Assembly (NCBI GenBank): GCA_963704815.1
Contig: CAVPHU010000003.1
Coordinates: 62,001 to 126,000, forward strand
Direction of reading: 5' to 3'
Length of the DNA stretch: 64,000 nt
Source: DATKWD01 sp963704815
GTDB lineage: Bacteria > Actinomycetota > Acidimicrobiia > Acidimicrobiales > Salinilacustritrichaceae
Shown: one piece after another, positions 28,732-38,949 of the stretch
Layout of the letters: each line of letters opens with the position of its first letter
Numbering within the stretch: the first letter of the stretch is position 1
Position numbers and translations under genes: made by a program
The notes under the pieces: generated by a model
What the model was told of the DNA's origin: nothing
Database searches by the model: none
Seen by the model: the letters and a program-made list of their open reading frames with translations, nothing else

Positions 28732-29898
28732 ATGACCACCATGACCCGTGCCTACTCGATCACCTCAGAGGCGGTCATCGCCGAGACCGAGGCGGTGGGG
28801 GGCGATCCCACCGACGTCGATGTCTCGAAGGTCGTCAGGCTCGACGACCTCGAGCTGCGCGACGTCGGACCGAAGGACGTGCGCATGAAGGTGCTGGCCG
28901 TCTCGGCCGAGCACAACATCGATCACGCTGCGACCGCCGACACCATCAACATCGCCGATGCGCGCGGCGGCAAGATGTACCCGGGCAACTCGGCGGTCGG
29001 CGAGGTGGTCGAGGTCGGTGATCAGGTGACCGACTTCGAGCCGGGCGACATCGTCATCACCCACTGCAACGGCGAGCCCGACGAGTTCGGCTTTCCCCTG
29101 CGCATCTGGGCCTACGACCAGCCCGAGTCGATCGGCTGGTACTCCAAGGACGCCGTGGTCGAGGACTGGCAGCTCATCAAGGCCCCACTCGACTGCGGGC
29201 TCGACCTGTGGGAGATCGCCGCCCTGCCGCTGCGCGCCCCGACCGCCTACCACCTCTGGCGCCGTGCGCTCGGCATCTACCGGGTGAAGGTCCCACGAGA
29301 GAACAAGGCCACGCTCAACGTCCTCAGCTTCGGTGGTGGCGTGGGTGAGCTCTTCCTCATGCTCGCCAAGGCCGAGGGCCACAACGCCTTCTTCTGCGCC
29401 GGGTCCGCCGAACGACGAGACGCCCTCGAGGCGCAAGGCATCGTCGGGATCGACCAGAAGCAGTTCAATCGCTTCGCGTCCCGAGACGATGTGAAGGCCT
29501 TCAACAAGCACTGCAAGGAACTCACCGGCGGCGAGAACATGCACATCGTCTGCGACATGCTCCGTGGCCCGGTGTTCGATGCCGGCCTGGCCGTCGCCGC
29601 GCGGTGCGGCGTGAACGTCAGCGCCGGGTGGCAGCTCAGCCAGACCGTGACCTACAACTCGACCGTCCTGTCGGTGAAGCAGGTCACCATCGACCACACC
29701 CACTACGAGACGCCTCAGGGGTGCGACGCCGCGACCGAGCTGTACGGGTCGGTGTTCAAGCCCACGATCCACGACGAGATCTACTCGTTCGAGGATCTGC
29801 CCCGGTGCTTCACCGAGATGCACGACAACACCCAGACAGGGATTCCCATCATCCGCATCGCCGACGACATGCCCGACTCCGTCAGCCACATCATCTGA
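28732..29898 (+). CDS. MDR-family reductase related to crotonyl-CoA reductase/carboxylase
   Basis: A 388-residue medium-chain dehydrogenase/reductase. The N-domain has VSAEHNIDHAAT and an FEPGDIVITHCNGEPDE stretch; the Rossmann part has LNVLSFGGGVGELFLML in place of the usual GxGxxG, followed by CAGSAERRDALEAQGI. The insertion RFASRDDVKAFNKHCKELTG and the GGENMHIVCDM segment recall crotonyl-CoA reductase/carboxylase. The zinc-binding cysteines of alcohol dehydrogenases are not evident. An AGGAG ribosome binding site lies about 9 nt upstream. It is 12 bp ahead of a sulfotransferase gene, suggesting a shared transcript. Substrate is unknown. Confidence 0.6.
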   Translation: MTTMTRAYSITSEAVIAETEAVGGDPTDVDVSKVVRLDDLELRDVGPKDVRMKVLAVSAEHNIDHAATADTINIADARGGKMYPGNSAVGEVVEVGDQVTDFEPGDIVITHCNGEPDEFGFPLRIWAYDQPESIGWYSKDAVVEDWQLIKAPLDCGLDLWEIAALPLRAPTAYHLWRRALGIYRVKVPRENKATLNVLSFGGGVGELFLMLAKAEGHNAFFCAGSAERRDALEAQGIVGIDQKQFNRFASRDDVKAFNKHCKELTGGENMHIVCDMLRGPVFDAGLAVAARCGVNVSAGWQLSQTVTYNSTVLSVKQVTIDHTHYETPQGCDAATELYGSVFKPTIHDEIYSFEDLPRCFTEMHDNTQTGIPIIRIADDMPDSVSHII

Positions 29899-29910
29899 TC
29901 GGTCCGGTCG

Positions 29911-30789
29911 GTGACCATCACCGACTATTCGAACGCGGAGGAGGACAACCTCCGCTGGCTCGACTTCGAGTTCCGCGACGGCGACATCGTCGTCAGCACG
30001 CGTTCGAAGCACGGGACGACGTGGGTGCAGATGATCGCGGCGCTGCTCGTCCACGGAACGCCGGACCTCCCCGCACCGCTGGGTGAGCTCTCACCCTGGC
30101 TCGACCGTCGTACCGAGTCGCGTGCGGAGGTGTTCGGCCGACTGCAACTCCAGGCGCACCGACGAATCGTCAAGACCCACACCCCGCTCGACGGAGTCGC
30201 CATCGACCCGCGCGTCACCTACATCGTCGTCGCCCGTCACCCGCTCGACGCCGCCGTCTCGCTCTGGCACCAGATGGCAAATCTCGATCATCGCCGGATC
30301 GACGAACTGACCGGGCAGGAGCACCGGCCGAGGCAACGACCTCCACTCGACTCCTGGCTTCGCACGTGGATTCACGCTCAGGCAACGCCCGCAGAGTCGC
30401 TCGACTCGATCAACGGCGTGCTCTGGCACTTGGACGATGCGTGGGCGCGACGGAACGCCCAGAACGTCTTGCTCGTGCACTACGACGATCTCACGGCCGA
30501 CTTGTCGAGCGAGATGGACCGGCTCGCCCGACGCCTCGGCACGCCCGACCGGGCGGACCGCTGGGACACCCTCGTCGAGGCCGCACGGTTCGAGGCGATC
30601 CGCGCTCGGGCTGAGACGCTGGCGCCCGACGTGGATGGTGTCCTGCTCGACCCGAAGGCGTTCTTCCGCCACAGCGGCCCGAGCGAGGCATCCGAAGTAC
30701 TGACGTCAGCCGATCTGGAGCGCTACCACCGGCGAGTCGAGGCCTCGGCACCGCAAGAGCTGGTGGAGTGGCTCCATCGAGGCCGCTGA
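29911..30789 (+). CDS. PAPS-dependent sulfotransferase (family 1)
   Basis: A 292-residue cytosolic-type sulfotransferase. The 5'-phosphosulfate loop is STRSKHGTTWVQMI (residues 30-43) and the 3'-phosphate-binding segment is YIVVARHPLDAAVSLWHQM. It transfers sulfate from PAPS to a hydroxyl group of an unidentified acceptor, possibly a lipid, steroid-like compound or glycan. The GTG start lies 12 bp after the reductase gene. A second, different sulfotransferase lies on the far side of ahcY. Confidence 0.85.
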   Translation: MTITDYSNAEEDNLRWLDFEFRDGDIVVSTRSKHGTTWVQMIAALLVHGTPDLPAPLGELSPWLDRRTESRAEVFGRLQLQAHRRIVKTHTPLDGVAIDPRVTYIVVARHPLDAAVSLWHQMANLDHRRIDELTGQEHRPRQRPPLDSWLRTWIHAQATPAESLDSINGVLWHLDDAWARRNAQNVLLVHYDDLTADLSSEMDRLARRLGTPDRADRWDTLVEAARFEAIRARAETLAPDVDGVLLDPKAFFRHSGPSEASEVLTSADLERYHRRVEASAPQELVEWLHRGR

Positions 30790-30834
30790 AGGATGCTCCG
30801 GGATCTTGGTCGGGAGTTGGGTGGTGCGTTGTAC

Positions 30835-32280
<1,446 letters not shown>

Positions 32281-32470
32281 GTTCGGTTGTCTCCTTCGGG
32301 GCACGTCTGGGCGCCGTCGACGTAGGTGAGGACCTGGCTGGGTGCAACCGGCACCATCTCGTGTCAGCCCGGAACCGACAACTCTACCGATCGGGTCGCG
32401 AAACGCCCGACTCGGCGCTCAGCCCGACCGGAACGTCCGGATCGACGATCGCATCTAGGTTGTGCGGGCC
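32281..32470. promoter_or_regulatory. Divergent upstream region of ahcY and the second sulfotransferase
   Basis: For ahcY (minus) I see TAGAGT at 32386-32381 and a strong ribosome binding site at the gene. For the plus-strand gene I see TAGGTT at 32456-32461, 9 nt before its ATG. I looked for SAH and SAM riboswitch signatures in the leader on the minus strand and found no convincing match. Short inverted repeats are present but none stands out. Confidence 0.4.
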
Positions 32471-33235
32471 ATGGGGCTCTTTCGTCGCTTCGGGCGCTCG
32501 GGCTCGAGCGCGCCGGCACCGCAGCCACGCTTTCATCTGATCGGGCTCGGAAGCGCCAAGACCGGCACCAATTCGTTGGCCGCGATCTTCGCCGCGGAGT
32601 ACCGCGTCGGACACGAGGTCGACGTGAAGGAGCTCAGCGACCTGGTGTCCCGTCGTCGTGAAGCGACGACGGGACAGGATGCGATCGATCAGGTGTTGCT
32701 CGATCGGAACCACCGGTACCGGCTCGAGGTCGATTCGAACCAGCTCAACCAGCCCTTCGCCGCCGACTACGCGAGGCTCTTCGCCGACGCTCAGTTCGTG
32801 TTCACGATCCGGGAGCCGCGGAGCTGGCTCGACTCGTTCTTCGACCACCGCCTCAACGACACCCCCAGCGGACAGTGGAAGGAGGTCCTCGACCGTGAGG
32901 TGGCCGAAACGGAGTACGCGTCCGAGGAGAGCGCCCTGCAGGATCTCGGCCTGCCCACCGTGTCCAGGCTGCTCAGGAACTGGTCACGCGGCTTCGAGCA
33001 CGTCATCGGCGTCGTCCCCGACGACCGGCTCCTGGTGGTCCGGACCCCTGAACTGCGGACACGCATCGACGAGCTCGCGGCGTTCGTCGAGGTCGATCCG
33101 GCCACCCTCGACGCCGATGCCAGTCACGCCTTCGCTGCGCCACAGAACCACCATGTGCTCGAGCAGCTCGACCGCGACCACGTCGACGGTTTGATCGACG
33201 AGCTCTGTGAGCCGTGGCGGTCGCAGTGGTTCTGA
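32471..33235 (+). CDS. Sulfotransferase-like P-loop protein
   Basis: About 254 residues. HLIGLGSAKTGTNSLAAIF (near residues 22-40) is a sulfotransferase-type phosphosulfate loop (G-x-x-K-x-G-T-x-S), and FVFTIREPRSWLDSFFDHRL is the 3'-phosphate-binding strand and helix of PAPS enzymes. The rest is divergent, with an acidic helical C-terminus. The ATG at 32471 is preferred to a GTG at 32462 because the latter would abut the TAGGTT -10 box. It probably sulfates a glycan or small molecule. It is not closely similar to the sulfotransferase at 29911 by eye. Confidence 0.75.
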   Translation: MGLFRRFGRSGSSAPAPQPRFHLIGLGSAKTGTNSLAAIFAAEYRVGHEVDVKELSDLVSRRREATTGQDAIDQVLLDRNHRYRLEVDSNQLNQPFAADYARLFADAQFVFTIREPRSWLDSFFDHRLNDTPSGQWKEVLDREVAETEYASEESALQDLGLPTVSRLLRNWSRGFEHVIGVVPDDRLLVVRTPELRTRIDELAAFVEVDPATLDADASHAFAAPQNHHVLEQLDRDHVDGLIDELCEPWRSQWF

Positions 33236-33239
33236 AGCG

Positions 33240-34289
33240 TCAGTCGGTGAGGTCGGATTCGACCCGGGCGACCGCGGGGACCGGGCCCGGGTCGGTTCCC
33301 TCGTTCATGGCCAGGTGCAGGCTCACCACGTCGCCGAAATAGGCCAGATCGAACATCTGGGCCACCGACCCGTCGCCTTCGGCCTCGACGTCGACGATCT
33401 CGTGCACGACCTCGTCGACGAGGTCGCGCATGAGCTCGTAGCGGCGCATCACCTGCGGATGCTCGTCCTCGTGCCGGAGCTGGACGACGGTGAAGACCTG
33501 CCGGGTGACGTCACCGTGCTGTCCCCAGCCGGCGATCTCGTCGTGGGTGAGTTCGGGCAGCCGGCCGGCGAAGGCCGGGATCTTGGCGTGCTTGTTGCAC
33601 TGCGCCTTCCAGCGGCGGGCCGCTGCGCCGCCGATGTCGCCGGCGCCGTAGATGATCGGCATGGTTCGACCGATGGTTCGAGCCAGCTGGGCGGCAGCGC
33701 TGTCGGGCTTGGCGAGTTCGGCCTCACGCCGGCGGAGCTGCTCGACCGTTCGGGCGATCCAGTCGGATGCCCCGGGCCACAGACCCGTCTGCTCGAGGAC
33801 GAGCATCGGCGGAATGGCCAGAGCCCCGAGGGCGGCGCGTTCGGTGGGCAACGTGGGATCGATCTCGATGACCGGTGCCTCCCACGAACGCCCGAGCTCG
33901 ACCAGACGTCCTCCACCGCCGACCACCACCATCCGAGCACCGGCGATCGCTGCGGCCTCGGCCGCCTCGAGGGTCTCCTCGGTCTCCCCCGAGCGGGAGA
34001 GCACGATGCACAGGGTGGCTTCGGACACGAAGGTCGGAGCCGAGTAGCCCTCGACCACGATGCAGGGAACCGACCCGAACGGGTCGCCCACGGCGGCCAC
34101 GAACTCGGCCGCAACACCAGCGTCGCCGGCTCCGAGGAGGACCACCTGCTCGATGTCCTCGTCCGCGGGCAGGCCGGCGATCTCGCCGACGCCGGTGGCG
34201 GCGCGCTCGATCTGGTCGGCGAGGCTGAGCGTCGGCCCGACGACGCCGAGCGTGTCCAGACCGTCGAGTTCGGGGGGTCGGGAGACCAT
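33240..34289 (-). CDS. Bifunctional phosphoglucose/phosphomannose isomerase-type SIS protein
   Basis: A 349-residue protein with two SIS (sugar isomerase) domains. VVLLGAGDAGVAAEFVAAVG and CIVLSRSGETEETLEAAEAA (the S-x-S-G-x-T phosphate loop) are in the first; IIYGAGDIGGAAARRWKAQC and NKHAKIPAF are in the second. It interconverts fructose-6-phosphate with glucose- or mannose-6-phosphate. The ATG at 34289 starts MVSRPPELDG, 5 bp after the Trm112-like gene. With manA and manB on the same strand it forms the hexose-phosphate supply for mannose-based glycans. Confidence 0.85.
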   Translation of the reverse strand: MVSRPPELDGLDTLGVVGPTLSLADQIERAATGVGEIAGLPADEDIEQVVLLGAGDAGVAAEFVAAVGDPFGSVPCIVVEGYSAPTFVSEATLCIVLSRSGETEETLEAAEAAAIAGARMVVVGGGGRLVELGRSWEAPVIEIDPTLPTERAALGALAIPPMLVLEQTGLWPGASDWIARTVEQLRRREAELAKPDSAAAQLARTIGRTMPIIYGAGDIGGAAARRWKAQCNKHAKIPAFAGRLPELTHDEIAGWGQHGDVTRQVFTVVQLRHEDEHPQVMRRYELMRDLVDEVVHEIVDVEAEGDGSVAQMFDLAYFGDVVSLHLAMNEGTDPGPVPAVARVESDLTD

Positions 34290-34294
34290 TGACG

Positions 34295-34531
34295 TCAGGC
34301 GCTGAAGGTCGGCTCGATGCCCTCGGCGGACGCCTTGGCGGTCAGCCGCTCGTGCTCTGCGTCGTCGACGGTCTCGGCCTCGTCGATGAGCATGATCGGG
34401 ATGTCGTCGCGGATGTCGTAGCGACGCTTGAGCCGGGGGTTGTAGAGCGCGTTCTCGTCCTCGAAGTAGAGCAGCGGTCCCTTGTCGTCGGGACAGGCGA
34501 GGATCTCGAGGAGGGTGGGAGAGAGGGCCAT
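34295..34531 (-). CDS. Trm112-family small protein
   Basis: A 78-residue protein that starts MALSPTLLEILACPDDKGPL, the Trm112/YcaR signature. In most relatives two CxxC pairs bind zinc; here only one cysteine is visible, so zinc binding may be lost. Relatives activate methyltransferases in eukaryotes; the bacterial role is unclear. The gene sits beside the same sugar isomerase in other actinobacteria. TACGTT (34544-34539) lies 7 nt before the ATG, so it is probably leaderless and the first gene of the unit. It is divergent from the alkylation-repair gene. Confidence 0.85.
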   Translation of the reverse strand: MALSPTLLEILACPDDKGPLLYFEDENALYNPRLKRRYDIRDDIPIMLIDEAETVDDAEHERLTAKASAEGIEPTFSA

Positions 34532-34566
34532 CGCCGCCAACGTAGTGGGTCGGGCACACTGGCCCC

Positions 34567-35236
34567 GTGGTGCTCGACGTCGACCTGCTCCGTCACGAAC
34601 TCGCGGCCGTCGCCCGGAGCGAGCAGGCCGAACCGATGGCCGCCTACGTGAGGGACCAGTTCGCGTTTCTCGGGGTCAAGACCCCGGCGCGGCGGACCGC
34701 GTCGCAACCCGTGTTCGATGCTGCCGCGCACCGCGGACATCGACGATGTGTTGACGTTCGTCGATCGCTGCTGGGCCCAGCCCGAGCGCGAGTTCCAGTA
34801 CGTGGGCAGTGACGTCCTGGCCCGACAGGCGACACGCCTCGGCCCGACCCACCTCGACCGCGTCGAGGCGCTGATCACGGCGAAGTCGTGGTGGGACACC
34901 GTCGACACGCTCGCGGCGCACGTCGTCGGGACCATGGTTCGCAACCATCGGGCACTGACCCAGGTGATGGATCGCTGGATCGACGCCAATGACATCTGGC
35001 TGACTCGGACCGCGATCCTCCACCAACTCCGTTGGAAGACCGACACCGACCCGGACCGACTGTTCTCCTACGCCGAGCGTCGCGCCGCCGACACCGAGTT
35101 CTTCATCCGCAAGGCCATCGGCTGGGCCCTCCGCGAGTTCGCCAGGACCGATCCCGATGCCGTCCGCGCCTTCGTCGACGCCCATGCCGACGAGTTGTCA
35201 GGACTCACCAGACGTGAGGCGATGAAGCATCTCTGA
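34567..35236 (+). CDS. DNA alkylation repair protein (AlkD-like), frameshifted
   Basis: AlkD enzymes excise N3- and N7-alkylated bases using HEAT-like repeats. The first frame from the GTG at 34567 gives MAAYVRDQFAFLGVKTPARR, the family N-terminus. Around 34720-34740 the frame changes by one base and continues with VLTFVDRCWAQPEREFQYVG, SWWDTVDTLAAHVVG (the WDTVD block with the active-site Asp) and FFIRKAIGWALREFARTDPD. The corrected length is about 222 residues. CACACT (34555-34560) lies 6 nt before the start. The two halves are well conserved, so an indel error is more likely than a dead gene. Confidence 0.75.
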
Positions 35237-35264
35237 TCCCACGGGTCGATGGGTTGACGTCGAA

Positions 35265-36407
35265 TCAGCCGGTGGTCGCGAGGTGGACGGTGGCCTCGCC
35301 ACCGATCGAGACGGTGTCGTCGGCTGCGAGGAAGACGGCCTCGCCCGCGGCGAGCGGCTCACCGTCGACCTCGGCTCGGCCACTCGTGACCAGGGCGATC
35401 GCCGGAGCTTCGCGCTGCCAGGCCACGCTGCGGCCCCCACCCACCTCGTAGCGGTGGAGGGCGAGTTCGGGGACATCAGTGCGGTAGCGGTGATTCCAGT
35501 CGTCGGGTCGCTGGATGTCGGGGCGGGTCGGGTTGCTGTCGACGATGGCGAGGAGCTCTTCGACGTCGGTGTGTTTGGTCGTGAGCCCGCCGCGCACGAC
35601 GTTGTCGCTGTTGGCCAGGACCTCGACCCCGACGCCCTCGAGGTAGGAGTGCACGTTGCCCGCAGGAAGGAAGACCGCTTCGCCGGGCTCGAGCGTGATG
35701 CGGTTGAGCATCAGCGCGACCACGACGCCGGGGTCCGAGCCGAAGTGGGTGGCGAGATCGAGCGCGGTCTGCGCTTCGAGCGCCCACCCCGGCCGATCGA
35801 GCATGCGACACGCATCGACACAGGCCGTCGTGACCTCGGGTGATGCTTCGCGCAGGAGCCACGACATCGTCTCGGCGATCACCGCGGCCTCGTCGCCCCG
35901 CGCGGCCAGTCGCTCGGCGACGGGCTCGACGCCGGCACCCAGGTCGTCGAACAGGTCGCGGGTCTCCGCCAGAGAACGGAACCCGCACAGGGCGTGAAAC
36001 GGGGTCAGCGCGCAGATCAGCTCGGGCTTCGGCTTCGGGTCGACGTACGTGCGCTGTGGCGCATCGAGTGGGATGCCGGCCGCGTTCTCGCGATCGAAGC
36101 CGGCGCGAGCCTGATCGGCGCCGGGATGCGCCTGGATCGACAACGGCTTCGCCGCGGCCAGGACCTTCATGAGGAACGGCAGCTCGCCGAACGTCGACGC
36201 GGCATCGACTCCGAGCATCGCTCGCGGATCCTCGGCGATCACCTGATCGAGGGTTCGACCGTCGGCAGTCGCGCTCGGTGCCTTGGGATGTGCGCCGAGC
36301 CACAGCTCGGCCTCGGGCTCACCCGACGGGACTCGGCCGACGAGCTCGGCCAGCGCCGTCGGATGCCCCCACGGGGAGCGCTGGATGACTCCTTCGAGAC
36401 GCTGCAT
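35265..36407 (-). CDS. manA: Mannose-6-phosphate isomerase, class I
   Basis: Converts fructose-6-phosphate to mannose-6-phosphate. The 380-residue protein has the type I zinc ligands: QAH (92-94), KPE (127-129) and NVHSY with H253, within a double beta-barrel. LSIQAHPG and PAGNVHSYLEG are diagnostic. The start at 36407 lies 1 bp after the corrected manB stop, so the two genes are coupled. A separate SIS isomerase at 33240 could carry out the same conversion. Confidence 0.93.
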   Translation of the reverse strand: MQRLEGVIQRSPWGHPTALAELVGRVPSGEPEAELWLGAHPKAPSATADGRTLDQVIAEDPRAMLGVDAASTFGELPFLMKVLAAAKPLSIQAHPGADQARAGFDRENAAGIPLDAPQRTYVDPKPKPELICALTPFHALCGFRSLAETRDLFDDLGAGVEPVAERLAARGDEAAVIAETMSWLLREASPEVTTACVDACRMLDRPGWALEAQTALDLATHFGSDPGVVVALMLNRITLEPGEAVFLPAGNVHSYLEGVGVEVLANSDNVVRGGLTTKHTDVEELLAIVDSNPTRPDIQRPDDWNHRYRTDVPELALHRYEVGGGRSVAWQREAPAIALVTSGRAEVDGEPLAAGEAVFLAADDTVSIGGEATVHLATTG

Positions 36408-36408
36408 G

Positions 36409-37759
36409 TCATCCGCCCATCAGTTGCTGCACCTCGGCCACGTGCGCGTCGCACTCGGCCGCGCGTCGGGGCCTCGAGGTTGAGCCGCAGCAGCGGCTCG
36501 GTGTTGGATGGCCGGAGGTTGAACCACCAGTCGCCGAAATCGACCGTGAGACCGTCGAGGCGGTTCTGCTCGGCATCGGGATACGCCGCGGCGACGCGGT
36601 CGATGACGGCCTGCTGATCATCGACGGTGGTGTTGAGCTCGCCCGACGCGGCGTAGCGGTCGTAGGGCTCACGCAGTTCGGACAGGGCCACCCCGGCAAC
36701 GCTCAACTGCTCGAGCACCACCAGGGCGGCGATGGCCCCCGAGTCGGCTCGCCAGTTGTCGCGGAAGTAGTAGTGGGCGCTGTGCTCGCCCCCGAAGGCG
36801 GCCCCGGTGGCGGCCATCTCGGCCTTGATGAAGCTGTGACCGACCCGGGTCCGGATCGGGGTCCCGCCGTTCTCGGCCACGACCTCGGGCACGGTCTTCG
36901 AGCAGATGAGGTTGTGGAGGATCGTCGATCCCGGCTCCTTGTCGAGCACGCCCTTGGCCACGATGGCGGTCGTGATCGAGCCTGACAGCGGTTCGCCCCG
37001 GTCGTCGATGAGGAAGACCCGGTCGGCATCGCCGTCGAACGCCAGACCGACATCGGCCCCCGTTTCGAGCACCCGGGCGCGGAGGTCGGCCTGATTCTCG
37101 ACCTGGATGGGGTCGGCGGGATGGTTCGGGAACGTGCCGTCGAGCTCGCCGTACATGATCTCGAGGTCGATCGGCAGCCCGTCGAACACGGCGGGGACGA
37201 CGAGTCCGCCCATCCCGTTCGCGGTGTCGGCGATCACCTTGAGCGGTCGAAGCTTGCCGGTGTCGATGAACGAGCGCACGTGATCGGCGAACGATCCGAG
37301 CAGGTCGTCCTCGCGTCGGATGCCACGCTCGGCGCCGGCATCGGGAGTGCTCGAGGAAACGTCGTCCTTGATCACACGCAGGCCGGAGTCCTCGCCGATC
37401 GGACGCGCCGACGAGAAACACATCTTGATGCCGTTGTACTCGGCCGGGTTGTGCGACGCGGTGAACATGGCGCCCGGCACGTCGAGGGTGCCCGATGCGA
37501 AGTAGAGCAGGTCGGTCGAGGCCAGCCCGATGTCGACCACGTCGAGGCCCTGGGCCGTCACGCCGTCGGTGAAGGCGGCGACGAGCTCGATGCCGCTGGG
37601 GCGCATGTCGCGGGCGACGATCACCCGACTTGCTCCCTCGTCGGCCACCACCAGCCGGGCGAACGCCGCACCGATGGCACGTGCGGTCGGCGCGTCGAAC
37701 TGGTCGGGGGTCGTGCCGCGGATGTCGTATGCCTTGAAGATCGCGTCGAGGTCAGCCAT
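36409..37759 (-). CDS. manB: Phosphomannomutase/phosphoglucomutase (frameshifted at the last 20 codons)
   Basis: Converts mannose-6-phosphate to mannose-1-phosphate. The catalytic phosphoserine loop TASHNP (100-105), metal loop DGDADR (242-247), sugar-binding GGEHSAHYYF and phosphate-binding RPSNTEPLLRL are all intact. After LRLNLEA one extra C, near 36466-36472, shifts the frame. Removing it gives RRAAECDAHVAEVQQLMGG and a TGA at 36411-36409, just before manA. Without the correction the frame runs on into manA. Only the C-terminal helix is affected. An essential sugar gene with so small a change argues for a sequence error. It overlaps the upstream GtrA-GT2 gene by 8 bp. Confidence 0.88.
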
Positions 37760-38943
37760 GGGGCACGGAACCTACCGAACTCGTCTGCGATGCCTCCGAT
37801 GGCTCGTAGACACCGGTCGACGACCACGTGCGGACCCGCCAGAGGTCACGGAGCATGCGTGCGGCGTCGCGCCCCACGCTCACCGTCGATCGCTCGGAGT
37901 GCCGGGCCTGCACGGGGATGCTGTGGAGTGAGCGCCGATCGCGTTCGATGAGGTGGAAGATCTCGACGTCGAAGGCGAATCCGTCGAGGCGGGTGCGGGA
38001 GAACAGGCTCCGGGCCACGTCGCGACGAAACGCCTTGAGCCCGCACTGCGTGTCGCGATAGCTGCCGAGGAGCACGCCGTAGGTGGCCAGGTTGATGGCC
38101 CGGCTGCCCAACGAACGAACGGTGTTGACGCCGGAGCGACCCGTGGCGTCGGGGTGGCGGCGATCGCCCACGACGACGTCCCAACCGTCGTCGACCAGTT
38201 GCGCCGTCTCGTACACGAGGGCCGGTGCGTACGCGAGGTCGGCGTCGGTGAAGACCACGACGCGCCCACGGGCCGCCAGCATCCCCGCCGCGCACGGCGG
38301 CTCCCTTGCCCCGGTTGACCGGGAGGACCACGATCTGATCGGCGCCGGCCTCGAGGGCCCGGTCGGCGGTGGCGTCGGATGACCCGTCGTCGACCACCAC
38401 GATCTCGACGGTCCGGTCGGCGGGCGCAGCCGCCCGAAGCGCATGCACCGTGGCCGAGATGTCGTCGGCCTCCTCGTAGGCGGGAATCACGACCGACACG
38501 TCCAGGCCGCCCATGTCGGTGAGCGGCGGACCCGGCTCGGACACCGAACGGCGGATCTCCTCGGTCAGCACCGTGCGGTAGCCGCCGAACCGCACCAGCG
38601 CAGCCGCGGCCAACGAGATGACCTTCGCACCGATCAGCCCGGCGACGGTGTCGAACCCGGTGAGGACGAACACTCCACGGAGCACCACCGTGTCGATGAC
38701 GGCGGCGAGTGCGGCGACGGCCGCGAAGGTCCAGGGGAGCTGCACCCAGCGCACGAAGCGGTCGCGCCCGAACGTGATCGACCGATGCATCACGTACGAC
38801 ACGACCGTGGCGACCGCGATCACGGTGAGGTTCGCTGCGACCAGGATCCAGCCGAGACCTTCGCGCAGCCACACCAGCAGGCCGATGTCGACCGCCGTGG
38901 GGACGAGGGCGACCAGCACGAACCGGGCGAACAGCTGCCTCAT
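37752..38943 (-). CDS. GtrA-like membrane domain fused to GT2 glycosyltransferase (frameshifted)
   Basis: Residues 1-130 hold about four transmembrane helices of the GtrA type (FVLVALVPTAVDIGLLVWL, then VVSYVMHRSITFGR, a GtrA hallmark). From about 150 a dolichyl-phosphate-sugar synthase-like GT2 domain begins: DVSVVIPAYEEADDISAT, EIVVVDDGSSDAT, then NRGKGAAVR. Near 38286-38296 one extra base shifts the frame; the continuation GMLAARGRVVVFTDADL supplies the metal-binding DAD and then DTQCGLKAFRRDVA. Corrected length is about 396 residues. It probably makes a polyprenyl-phosphate sugar and flips or anchors it. It lies just upstream of manB. Confidence 0.8.
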
Positions 38944-38949
38944 GTCACG

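Noticed and set aside
32281..32460. SAH or SAM riboswitch in the ahcY leader
   Set aside because: I compared the leader by eye with the SAH and SAM-IV core motifs and found no ordered match; a covariance-model search would be needed to settle it.
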